Source of the DNA: Caldisericia bacterium
GTDB lineage: Bacteria; Caldisericota; Caldisericia; B22-G15
DNA length: 6,092 nt
Direction: 5' to 3'
Assembly: GCA_021158845.1 (NCBI GenBank)
Contig: JAGGSY010000004.1
Location: 1 to 6,092 of the forward strand
Every line of letters starts with the position of its first letter. The stretch's first letter is position 1. The translations under genes and the position numbers were made by a program. A model generated the notes under the pieces. That model saw only the letters and a program-made list of their open reading frames with translations, did not search any database and had not been told where the DNA came from. Below are positions 1 to 5,986 of this stretch, piece after piece.

Positions 1-78
1 CTTCTTAAGTTTGGGAATTCTGTTTCCTCCGATGAAACCACAGAGTTGGATAAATTTATAACTGTCTACAGTAGATAA
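1..78 (+). CDS. Possible C-terminal end of an unidentified upstream gene (partial)
   Basis: Frame 1 is open from the window edge for 25 codons and ends at TAA (76-78). The other two forward frames stop earlier, at 58-60 and within the first ten bases. Codon choice (AGA, ATA, GAA, AAA) is like that of the genes downstream, and the stop lies just before the promoter candidate, as expected for the tail of a preceding gene. The residues (ending DKFITVYSR) match no family I can name. Twenty-five open codons can arise by chance, so this is a tentative call; the stretch could equally be non-coding leader. Confidence 0.35.
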   Translation, partial: LLKFGNSVSSDETTELDKFITVYSR

Positions 79-82
79 GTTC

Positions 83-110
83 TTGAAAAGATTAATTAAG
101 TTGATAAAAT
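83..110 (+). promoter_or_regulatory. Candidate sigma-A (sigma-70 type) promoter for the efp operon
   Basis: TTGAAA (83-88) and TAAAAT (105-110) are separated by 16 bases, and a TGA directly before the -10 (102-104) gives the TGn of an extended -10 element. Transcription would start near 116-118, leaving a leader of about 25 bases before efp. It is the only intergenic stretch in the window, so it is the natural place for the operon promoter. In AT-rich DNA such boxes also occur by chance; no transcript evidence is available. Confidence 0.5.
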
Positions 111-129
111 CATAGATAGAGTTACTTTT

Positions 130-137
130 AAGGAGGG
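130..137 (+). promoter_or_regulatory. Strong Shine-Dalgarno site of efp
   Basis: AAGGAGGG contains the full AGGAGG core (131-136) and lies five bases before the efp ATG at 142. It is the strongest ribosome binding site in the window and fixes the efp start. Confidence 0.85.
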
Positions 138-141
138 AAGA

Positions 142-711
142 ATGATTGATGTTAACAATCTGAGACCGGGAGTTACTTTTGAGCTTGATGGTCAGGTTTA
201 CATTGTTATAAGTTTTTTACATGTAAAGCCAGGTAAAGGATCTGCATTTGTAAGAACAAAGATAAGAAACATTGAGACAGGAAATGTAATAGAAAAGACA
301 TTTAGAGCTGGAGAAAAAGTAAAGGAAGCTTTTTTAGAGCACAAGGATGTTCAGTATCTCTATAATGATGGTTCAACCTTCTATTTTATGGATAATAAGA
401 CATTTGAACAGATAGAAATTCCCGCAGATTTTATAGAAGAGGAGAAGTATTTTCTTAAAGAGGGTATGAATCTTTCAATGCTATTCTACAAGGGCAGAGC
501 TATTGGAGTTGAACTTCCAACATATGTGGAACTGGAGGTGGTTGAAACAGAACCAGGTCATAAAGGAGATACAGCACAGGGTGGAGGAAAACCTGCAATA
601 TTGGAAACTGGGTTGAAGATACAGGTTCCCTTTTTCATTGAAAGAGGAGAGATTGTAAAGGTGGACACAAGAACAGGTAAGTATATTGAGAGAGTGGGGA
701 AGAAAGGATGA
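142..711 (+). CDS. efp: Translation elongation factor P (EF-P)
   Basis: EF-P binds between the ribosomal P and E sites and speeds peptide bond formation at polyproline stretches. The 189-residue length is typical. Three beta-barrel domains are visible: an N-terminal KOW-like domain (about 1-62), a central OB domain (about 66-127, with YLYNDG at 72-77) and a C-terminal OB domain (about 130-186, with GDTA at 142-145, GGKPA at 148-152 and VPFF at 162-165). The conserved loop HVKPGKGSAF (27-36) places the tip lysine at K32, the residue that is post-translationally modified in many bacteria (K34 in E. coli). No modifying enzyme (EpmA/EpmB, EarP, YmfI) is encoded here, so the modification state is unknown. 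ATG 142 is preceded by AAGGAGGG. It is the first gene of the operon, and its TGA overlaps the next ATG as ATGA. Confidence 0.98.
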   Translation: MIDVNNLRPGVTFELDGQVYIVISFLHVKPGKGSAFVRTKIRNIETGNVIEKTFRAGEKVKEAFLEHKDVQYLYNDGSTFYFMDNKTFEQIEIPADFIEEEKYFLKEGMNLSMLFYKGRAIGVELPTYVELEVVETEPGHKGDTAQGGGKPAILETGLKIQVPFFIERGEIVKVDTRTGKYIERVGKKG

Positions 712-1046
712 GTATGGAATTTGTGGTTTCAGATCAAGCCATAATTCAAATAATTGGGAATACACTCAAAGAATTTGATGAAATAGAGGGACTCGGCTCT
801 GATTTTGCAAAGGAACTCATGGATGTATTTGATAGAGAAGAGGTAAAGAGGGGTATAAAAATAAAAAGAAAAAATGGCAGAATATTCATAGATTTGCTGT
901 TGAGAGTTTATTACCTTTCAGAGATTTCAAAGATAGCAAAAAGAATAAGGGAGAGGATTAAAGAGAATCTTGAGAAACTTACAAATTGTAAGCTTGAGGA
1001 ACTCAACATATATGTTATAGATGTTGAAGATAAAAGTGAAACATAG
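708..1046 (+). CDS. Asp23/Gls24-family protein (YqhY-like)
   Basis: This 112-residue protein fits the Asp23/Gls24 (DUF322) family. It has the N-terminal 'VSDQAIIQIIG' helix (7-17), a middle block with K47-R48-G49-I50-K51 before a beta hairpin (about 47-64), a long amphipathic charged helix (about 71-91) and the closing NIYVIDVE strand (100-107). There is no signal peptide or membrane segment, so it is probably cytoplasmic. Biochemical function is not settled for the family; members are linked to envelope stress, and B. subtilis YqhY, encoded between accC and nusB, is genetically linked to acetyl-CoA carboxylase. The position directly before nusB supports YqhY orthology. ATG 708 overlaps the efp stop; ATG 714 (third codon) is an alternative start, six bases after AAAGG (703-707). 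Confidence 0.85.
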   Translation: MSMEFVVSDQAIIQIIGNTLKEFDEIEGLGSDFAKELMDVFDREEVKRGIKIKRKNGRIFIDLLLRVYYLSEISKIAKRIRERIKENLEKLTNCKLEELNIYVIDVEDKSET

Positions 1047-1461
1047 AGAAATAGGAAGAGAAAAGGCACTGCAACTTCTTTATCAGAGAGAACTCTCAAA
1101 ATCTGAAATAGACAAAGTGATTAATTACTTTGAGTTTGGTGAGATACCTGATGATGCCGTTCTGTATGCGATAGATCTCTTTGAGGAAATAGAAAGAAAC
1201 AAAGAAGAGATAGATGAGGTTATAAAAAACCACCTGATAAAATGGGAGTGGAATAGAATACTTCCTGTGGACAGGAATATATTAAGAATAGGAACTTATG
1301 AACTCCTGTATAGGAAAGATATACCAACTGGAGCTATAATAGATCAAGCAGTTAGACTGGCAAAGAGATTTGGTGGTTATGAAGATTCCTTTAGGTTTAT
1401 AAATGGAATTCTTGGTAGAATTGCTGATGAGGTGAGAAGTGAAGAAAAGAATAGAAGTTAA
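1021..1461 (+). CDS. nusB: Transcription antitermination factor NusB
   Basis: NusB pairs with NusE (ribosomal protein S10) and binds boxA RNA to promote antitermination on rRNA operons. At 146 residues it has the family's usual size and is all-helical. Near the N-terminus REKALQLLYQ (13-22) is characteristic. The C-terminal half carries the signature W-x4-LPVDRNILRIGTYELLY (75-97), DIPTGAIIDQAVRLAKRFG (100-118) and FINGIL (126-131). ATG 1021 gives a 26-base overlap with the Asp23-like gene and has no convincing Shine-Dalgarno nearby (GAGGA at 996-1000 is 20 bases away). TTG 1024 and GTG 1036 are in-frame alternatives that would still keep the conserved region. Translation probably depends on coupling to the preceding gene. 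The family call is secure, the exact start is not. Confidence 0.96.
   Translation: MLKIKVKHREIGREKALQLLYQRELSKSEIDKVINYFEFGEIPDDAVLYAIDLFEEIERNKEEIDEVIKNHLIKWEWNRILPVDRNILRIGTYELLYRKDIPTGAIIDQAVRLAKRFGGYEDSFRFINGILGRIADEVRSEEKNRS
1429..1436 (+). promoter_or_regulatory. Shine-Dalgarno site supporting the GTG start of the acylphosphatase gene
   Basis: GAGGTGAG lies inside the end of nusB; its AGGTGA part (1430-1435) is three bases before GTG 1439. The spacing is short but the site decides the start, because no ATG is available before the conserved acylphosphatase N-terminus. Confidence 0.5.
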
Positions 1462-1714
1462 GATTTACGGCATAGTCCAGGGAGTGGGTTTTAGATTCTA
1501 CGCTCAGTTTCGTGCCCTTGAACTGGGTATAAAAGGATATGTGAAGAATAATCCCGACGGAAGTGTTACCTTTGTTGGAGAAGGAGATGAGGAGGATTTA
1601 AAGAAAATGATTGAGTATTTAAAAAAGGGACCCACAGGAGCTGTTGTTCAAAAGGTGGATGTTGTCTGGAAAGATTCAAAGAATGAATTTAAGGATTTCA
1701 GGATAAGACTATGA
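1439..1714 (+). CDS. acyP: Acylphosphatase
   Basis: Acylphosphatase hydrolyses acyl phosphates such as acetyl phosphate or carbamoyl phosphate to the carboxylate and phosphate; the physiological substrate in bacteria is uncertain. The 91-residue length is normal for a single-domain, cytoplasmic enzyme. The first signature is GIVQGVGFRFYA (11-22), with phosphate-binding loop residues 14-19 and catalytic R19. The second is GYVKNNPDGSV (33-43), with catalytic N37. The C-terminus ends FKDFRIRL, as usual for the last beta strand. The start is GTG 1439, giving a 23-base overlap with nusB. In Firmicutes-type clusters this place, between nusB and ispA, usually holds folD-xseA-xseB. Its stop overlaps the ispA start as ATGA, so it is co-translated with its neighbours. 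Confidence 0.95.
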   Translation: MKKRIEVKIYGIVQGVGFRFYAQFRALELGIKGYVKNNPDGSVTFVGEGDEEDLKKMIEYLKKGPTGAVVQKVDVVWKDSKNEFKDFRIRL

Positions 1715-2568
1715 TGAAGGAAGAATTTATTGAGTTCCTTAAACAGAAAAAGAAAATTGTTGACGAAGAACTGGATAGGATTCTTGAAAGGATAAAGACA
1801 AGCCCAATATATCCAGCCATTTCCTATTCTATTAAGAGTGGAGGAAAGAGATTGAGACCTGTGCTCCTTATGGCTTCATATTCCTCTTTTAGTGAAGAGA
1901 ATGAGAAAAAAACTCTTCCATTTGCCGTTGGCATTGAACTGATTCACACATACTCCCTCATTCACGATGACTTACCTGCAATGGATAATGCAGATACAAG
2001 AAGAGGTAAGCCATCTTTACATAAAGTTTTTGGTGAGGACCTTGCAATCCTATCTGGAGATGCTCTTCTAACCCTTGCCTTTGAGGTTATGAGCAGTGTG
2101 GATACTATAAAACCAGAACTTACATTAAAATGTATAAATGAGGTAGCAAAGAATGCTGGCATTGAAGGAATGGTTGGCGGGCAGGTTATGGATGTAATGA
2201 CATCTCCAGACGAAACTGATGAGGAACTTATATACTATATACACTCTAAAAAAACAGGAGCATTGATAAAAACTGCATTAAAAATCGGTGTTATCCTTGC
2301 TGAGAGGGGAGAGAAAGAGATAAGTGTAATTGAAAAGTTTGGTGAAAAAGTAGGGCTAAGTTATCAGATTCTTGATGACATAGAAGATGCAAGGAAAGGA
2401 ACTGAAGATGAGGATAGACTTACATTTCCAAAGATGTTTGGTATAGAAAAGTCAAAGGAAATTGCATCTAATCTATTAAACGAAGCCCAAGATGTGTTAA
2501 AAGAGTTATCCCTCAAAAACAATATACTTTTCTCATTTGTGGAGTATCTAAAATCATGGCTATCTTAG
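1711..2568 (+). CDS. ispA: Polyprenyl (farnesyl/geranylgeranyl) diphosphate synthase, IspA family
   Basis: This enzyme condenses IPP with allylic diphosphates to make C15 (or C20) prenyl diphosphate for quinones, undecaprenyl carrier and related lipids. Visible motifs: KSGGKRLRP (42-50) for IPP binding; first Asp-rich motif DDLPAMD (86-92) in the DDxxxxD form of bacterial class II enzymes, followed by TRRGKP (96-101); GGQxxD (156-161); KTG (181-183); second Asp-rich motif DDIED (222-226) after YQIL. The length (285) is typical. The region after DDIED is unusual: only 11 residues separate D226 from T238-F239-P240, about nine fewer than in E. coli IspA, and the usual pyrophosphate-binding Lys two residues before T is R236. 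ATG 1711 overlaps the acyP stop; ATG 1714 is possible. AGGA (1700-1703) lies seven bases upstream. FPP versus GGPP as product cannot be decided from sequence. Confidence 0.93.
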   Translation: MMKEEFIEFLKQKKKIVDEELDRILERIKTSPIYPAISYSIKSGGKRLRPVLLMASYSSFSEENEKKTLPFAVGIELIHTYSLIHDDLPAMDNADTRRGKPSLHKVFGEDLAILSGDALLTLAFEVMSSVDTIKPELTLKCINEVAKNAGIEGMVGGQVMDVMTSPDETDEELIYYIHSKKTGALIKTALKIGVILAERGEKEISVIEKFGEKVGLSYQILDDIEDARKGTEDEDRLTFPKMFGIEKSKEIASNLLNEAQDVLKELSLKNNILFSFVEYLKSWLS

Positions 2569-4406
2569 ATAGAGTTAACTATCCAGCAGATTTAAAAAAG
2601 TTAAGTATATACGAACTTAAACAACTCTCCGAAGAGATAAGAGATTACATAAAAAGAGTGGTGGGAGAGGGAGGAGGACATCTTGCATCAAATCTTGGAG
2701 TGGTAGAACTCACAATATCACTTCTCTACACACTAAATCCACCAAAGGACAAAATAATGTTTGATGTGGGTCATCAATGTTATACTTTTAAAATTCTAAC
2801 TGGAAGGAAGGAACGATTCCCGAAGATAAGAAAGAGTGATGGTATCTCGGGATTCATTGCACCAGATGAAAGTGAATACGATTTATTCTATGTTGGGCAC
2901 GCTTCCAATTCCCTTTCACTGGTTCTTGGTCTTGCTGCAAGCAGGGATCTCAAGGGAGAAAAATACAAAATAGTTGATGTTATAGGAGATGGTGCCTTAA
3001 CCGGTGGTGAAGCATGGGAGGCACTCAACAATCTGGGACATTTAAAAAAGGATGTAATGATTGTGTTGAATGACAACGAGATGTCCATAGCAAAGAATGT
3101 AGGTGCAATATCAAGTTACTTCTCAAAACTTAGAGCCCAGAAACCCTATAGAAATGCTGTAAAGAGCATAAATGAAAAACTCTCTAAAAGAGGGAAACTT
3201 GGAAAAGGCGTGGTTGACTTCCTTGAAAAAACAAAACTTATATTAAAGCAAGCTATAATACCCGGAATGCTCTTTGAAGAACTCGGAATCCTTTACTTTG
3301 GTCCCTTTGACGGACATAATATTCCTCTACTTATAGAGGTTTTCTCAAAAATCAAAGATTTAGATGTTCCAAGAATTGTTCATGTTATCACCAAGAAGGG
3401 AAAAGGTCTTCACTTTGCAGAGGAGAATCCCGAGGTTTACCATTCATCACCTGCCTTTTTGAAGGAGATTAAAAAGAAGAGAACCTTTTCAAAGGTCTTC
3501 GGCGAAGAGATGGTGAAAATTGGAGAAAGAAGAAAAGATGTAGTTGCCATAACTGCCGCGATGGAACTTGGCACAGGACTTAAGGACTTCAAGGAAAGAT
3601 TCCCAGAAAGATTTTTTGATGTGGGAATTGCAGAACAACATGCTGTAAGTTTTGCCTCAGGACTCTCAAAGGGTGGAACAATCCCTGTTGTGGCAATATA
3701 CTCAACTTTCCTTCAGAGAGCGTTGGATCAGATAATCCTTGATGTCGGACTCCAGAAAAATAAGGTGATATTTGCAGTTGATAGAGCAGGGCTTGTGCCT
3801 GGAGATGGCCCCACTCATCAGGGAATTTTTGACCTATCTTACTTTTCCTTCTTTAAAGATTTTATTCTCATGAGCCCAAAGGATGGAAACGAACTTTCCC
3901 GCATGCTCAATTTTGCTCTTCAGACAGAGAATACATGCGTGATAAGGTATCCTAAGGATAGCGCAGATAATCTCCCAATAGATACTGATCTAACACCATA
4001 TAGGGCAGAGGTCTTATCAGAGGGAGATGATCTACTAATAATCTCTCTTGGAAAGATGTCTTATTACGCCTATAACATCCTTGAATCTCTTCATGAAGAA
4101 GGCATATACCCGATGGTTTTGAATATGAGATTCGCAAATCCACTTGATATTGATACTGTATTGAAGTATGCGAGGAAGATAAAAAAGGTATTAATTGTTG
4201 AAGACCATTTCCAGTTTGGTGGTATTGGAACAAGAATTAAACCTGTTTTAATGGATATAACTGGAATAAAAATAAAACATCTTGCAGTAACTGAAACTTA
4301 TCCTCCTGTGGGAACAAGGGAGGAACTATTGAAGAGATACAAACTTAATGAAGAGGGAATAAAGGAGGAGTGTGAAAGGATAGTTGGAAAGAAAATACCG
4401 ACTTGA
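2556..4406 (+). CDS. dxs: 1-deoxy-D-xylulose-5-phosphate synthase
   Basis: DXS is a thiamine diphosphate enzyme joining pyruvate and glyceraldehyde 3-phosphate to DXP, the first step of the MEP isoprenoid pathway and also a precursor for thiamine and pyridoxal. The 616-residue length is usual. In order: GGHLASNLGVVEL (40-52, H42), VGHQ (71-74, H73), GHASNS (114-119), the ThDP/Mg motif GDGALTGGEAWEALNN (144-159) closing at N172-N174, GPFDGH (249-254), YHSSPAF (295-301, H296), general-base Glu in GIAEQHAVSFA (357-367, E360), DRAGLVPGDGPTH (409-421, with R410, D417, H421), R464 in IRYPKD, and the C-terminal transketolase domain (about 485-600). These match the catalytic set known from E. coli (H49, H80, H299, E370, R420, H431). 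ATG 2556 lies inside the ispA end (13-base overlap), with GGAG at 2541-2544. Pairing with ispA brackets the isoprenoid pathway; the intermediate genes are elsewhere. Confidence 0.98.
   Translation: MAILDRVNYPADLKKLSIYELKQLSEEIRDYIKRVVGEGGGHLASNLGVVELTISLLYTLNPPKDKIMFDVGHQCYTFKILTGRKERFPKIRKSDGISGFIAPDESEYDLFYVGHASNSLSLVLGLAASRDLKGEKYKIVDVIGDGALTGGEAWEALNNLGHLKKDVMIVLNDNEMSIAKNVGAISSYFSKLRAQKPYRNAVKSINEKLSKRGKLGKGVVDFLEKTKLILKQAIIPGMLFEELGILYFGPFDGHNIPLLIEVFSKIKDLDVPRIVHVITKKGKGLHFAEENPEVYHSSPAFLKEIKKKRTFSKVFGEEMVKIGERRKDVVAITAAMELGTGLKDFKERFPERFFDVGIAEQHAVSFASGLSKGGTIPVVAIYSTFLQRALDQIILDVGLQKNKVIFAVDRAGLVPGDGPTHQGIFDLSYFSFFKDFILMSPKDGNELSRMLNFALQTENTCVIRYPKDSADNLPIDTDLTPYRAEVLSEGDDLLIISLGKMSYYAYNILESLHEEGIYPMVLNMRFANPLDIDTVLKYARKIKKVLIVEDHFQFGGIGTRIKPVLMDITGIKIKHLAVTETYPPVGTREELLKRYKLNEEGIKEECERIVGKKIPT
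4363..4380 (+). promoter_or_regulatory. Purine-rich ribosome binding region deciding the TTG start of tlyA
   Basis: AGGAGG (4363-4368) and AAAGGA (4375-4380) lie in the end of dxs, 15 and 3 bases before TTG 4384. An in-frame GTG at 4372 is followed by TAG at 4381, so it cannot be the start. The next in-frame starter (TTG 4429) would cut into the S4 domain. TTG 4384 is therefore the only start that fits the protein. Confidence 0.5.
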
Positions 4407-5205
4407 CAAATATCTCGTCAAGATAGGTTTGTTTCCCTCAAGGGAAAAGGCAAAGGAGGCGATTAAGAATGGGGAGGTGTATGTGAATGGAAAGTTGATT
4501 ACAAAAGGTGGGATGTATATAAGAGAAAGTTCAAAAATAGAGGTAATGAGTCCAAAAATCTATGTAAGCAGAGCAGGGGAAAAATTAAGAGAGGCGATTC
4601 TTTTCTTTAATATAGAGATTCAGAATAAGATCGCATTGGATATTGGTGCAGGAACAGGGGGATTTACAGAGGTTCTACTTGAAAATGGAATAAATAGGGT
4701 GTATGCAGTTGATGTTGGAAGAGGAGTTATTCACAAAAGAATAAGAGAGAATCCAAGAGTGATTGTAATGGAAGGAGTAAATGCAAGGTACCTATCCAAA
4801 AAGGATATACCTGAAGGAATAGACATAATAACAGAGGATACATCATTTATATCCAGTAAACTTATAATCCCAAATGTAAAGGTCTTTTTAAAGAGTGGGG
4901 GAGACTACATTCTCCTTGTAAAGCCACAGTTTGAAGGAGGAAAAAGCTCTACAAGGAAAGGTGTGGTTAAAGATTTTTCTATTCATAAAGAGATATTAAT
5001 TGATATGCTTAATTTTGTTAAAGAGGAGGGTTTTTATCCAATTGGAATAATCCCTTCGCCTGTAAGAGGAAAGGAAGGGAACATTGAGTATCTTCTATAT
5101 ATGAAAAAGGAAGAAATAGATATAGATTTACCACTTTCTGAAATAGCTGAAGGTGCAATAAAAAAAGCAAAGGAGAAATTTTATGAAGATAGGAATTTGC
5201 TTTAA
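4384..5205 (+). CDS. tlyA: TlyA-family S4-domain rRNA 2'-O-methyltransferase
   Basis: TlyA proteins methylate ribose 2'-OH groups on rRNA (C1409 of 16S, and in some members C1920 of 23S) using S-adenosylmethionine; the old label 'haemolysin' is misleading. An N-terminal S4 RNA-binding domain (about 4-55, with RLDKYLVKIG at 6-15 and GEVYVNGKLI at 30-39) leads into YVSRAGEKL (60-68) and an FtsJ/RrmJ-type Rossmann methyltransferase domain. SAM motif: ALDIGAGTGGFTEVLL (84-99); then VYAVDVGRG (106-114), SFISSKL (154-160) and LLVKPQFEGG (177-186). K67, D152, K180 and E235 line up with the K-D-K-E catalytic tetrad of this family. No signal peptide is visible, so it is cytoplasmic. It starts at TTG 4384, a rare start codon, with 23 bases overlapping dxs. 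Length 273 is normal. Which rRNA site it modifies is not readable from sequence. Confidence 0.95.
   Translation: MERKYRLDKYLVKIGLFPSREKAKEAIKNGEVYVNGKLITKGGMYIRESSKIEVMSPKIYVSRAGEKLREAILFFNIEIQNKIALDIGAGTGGFTEVLLENGINRVYAVDVGRGVIHKRIRENPRVIVMEGVNARYLSKKDIPEGIDIITEDTSFISSKLIIPNVKVFLKSGGDYILLVKPQFEGGKSSTRKGVVKDFSIHKEILIDMLNFVKEEGFYPIGIIPSPVRGKEGNIEYLLYMKKEEIDIDLPLSEIAEGAIKKAKEKFYEDRNLL
5171..5175 (+). promoter_or_regulatory. Shine-Dalgarno site of nadK
   Basis: AGGAG, seven bases before ATG 5183 and within the last codons of tlyA. The spacing is near optimal and supports the nadK start despite the 23-base overlap. Confidence 0.7.
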
Positions 5206-5986
5206 AGATACACATGAAGCAAAAATTTTATCCAGTGAAATTGAGGAATTCTTAAGAGAGAGAGGAATTGATGTATTCTTCCCTGAAAGAGATGGCGTTG
5301 AAAAAGATTCTCTGATACTGTCATTGGGTGGAGATGGAACTTTTCTTAGGGCATTCCACTTTGCCTTCCCTTACGATGTTCCCATACTGGGAATAAATCT
5401 TGGAAGTATGGGATTCCTTACCGATGTGGAGAAGGAAGATGTTTTCTCTTCCCTTGAAAAGTTACTCTCTGGAAAATTTCTGGTTGAAGAGAGATTGGTA
5501 ATTGAGTGTGAATTAAAGAGAGGAGGTAAGAATCTGGGAAAATTTTACTCCTTTAATGATTTTGTCATAGCAAGGGATATATTTTCTCCAATAATTGTTC
5601 TTGAAATATTTGTGGATGGAAAATTTGCAGGAACCATAAAAGGAGATGGTGCAATTATTTCAACTCCAAATGGTTCAACTGCATACTCCCTTTCAGCAGG
5701 TGGACCAATAGTCTCTCCAAAAAGCGAGGTTTATATATTGACAACTCTTTGTTCTCATAAATTGACATCAAGACCCCTTGTTTTATCTGACAAAGAGAAA
5801 CTCTCAATAACTCTTATAAACTCCTCTGGAAAAACATATTTTATTGAAGATGGAAGGAAAAGGGAGATTCTTGCAAGTGGTGATTATATGCAGTTTTTCA
5901 GATCAAAGAGAAATGCAAAACTTGTAAGATTGAAGGAAAAGAATTTTTATGATGTTCTAAATTCTAAATTTCACTGGGGAGATTGA
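5183..5986 (+). CDS. nadK: NAD kinase
   Basis: NAD kinase phosphorylates NAD+ at the 2' ribose hydroxyl, using ATP or polyphosphate, and is the only known route to NADP. The 267-residue length is normal. Key motifs are GGDGTFLRA (49-57, catalytic D51), LGINLGSMGFLTD (69-81), the NE/D motif as FND (124-126, Asp form) and the glycine-rich block GDGAIISTPNGSTAYSLSAGGPIV (154-177). SRPLVL (196-201) follows in the C-terminal beta domain. ATG 5183 has AGGAG seven bases upstream. Tight coupling with dxs is sensible because the next MEP step, DXP reductoisomerase, uses NADPH, but nadK also follows tlyA in clostridial clusters, so this may be inherited order rather than pathway logic. Confidence 0.98.
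   Translation: MKIGICFKDTHEAKILSSEIEEFLRERGIDVFFPERDGVEKDSLILSLGGDGTFLRAFHFAFPYDVPILGINLGSMGFLTDVEKEDVFSSLEKLLSGKFLVEERLVIECELKRGGKNLGKFYSFNDFVIARDIFSPIIVLEIFVDGKFAGTIKGDGAIISTPNGSTAYSLSAGGPIVSPKSEVYILTTLCSHKLTSRPLVLSDKEKLSITLINSSGKTYFIEDGRKREILASGDYMQFFRSKRNAKLVRLKEKNFYDVLNSKFHWGD

Noticed and set aside
51..60. Palindrome ATAAATTTAT
   Set aside because: Short A/T-only palindromes are expected by chance in DNA of this composition.
61..72. Perfect palindrome ACTGTCTACAGT as an operator or terminator
   Set aside because: It is only five base pairs around a two-base centre, is not followed by a T-tract, and occurs once. It overlaps the possible end of an upstream frame and lies outside the promoter boxes, so there is nothing to support a function.
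481..765. Open frame on the minus strand opposite efp (94 codons)
   Set aside because: It lies entirely against the well-supported efp and Asp23-like coding regions, its residues show no family pattern, and it has no sensible ribosome binding site. Similar minus-strand frames at 911-1099, 1962-2162, 2888-3088, 3952-4233 and 5018-5215 were rejected for the same reason.
4403..4429. TTGACA (4403-4408) as the -35 of an internal promoter before tlyA
   Set aside because: There is no acceptable -10 at 16-18 bases downstream (only TAGGTT at 15), and it lies in coding sequence of two genes.
4384..5205. tlyA read as a haemolysin or toxin
   Set aside because: The S4 domain, SAM-binding motif and K-D-K-E residues fit an rRNA methyltransferase; there is no signal peptide or pore-forming feature.
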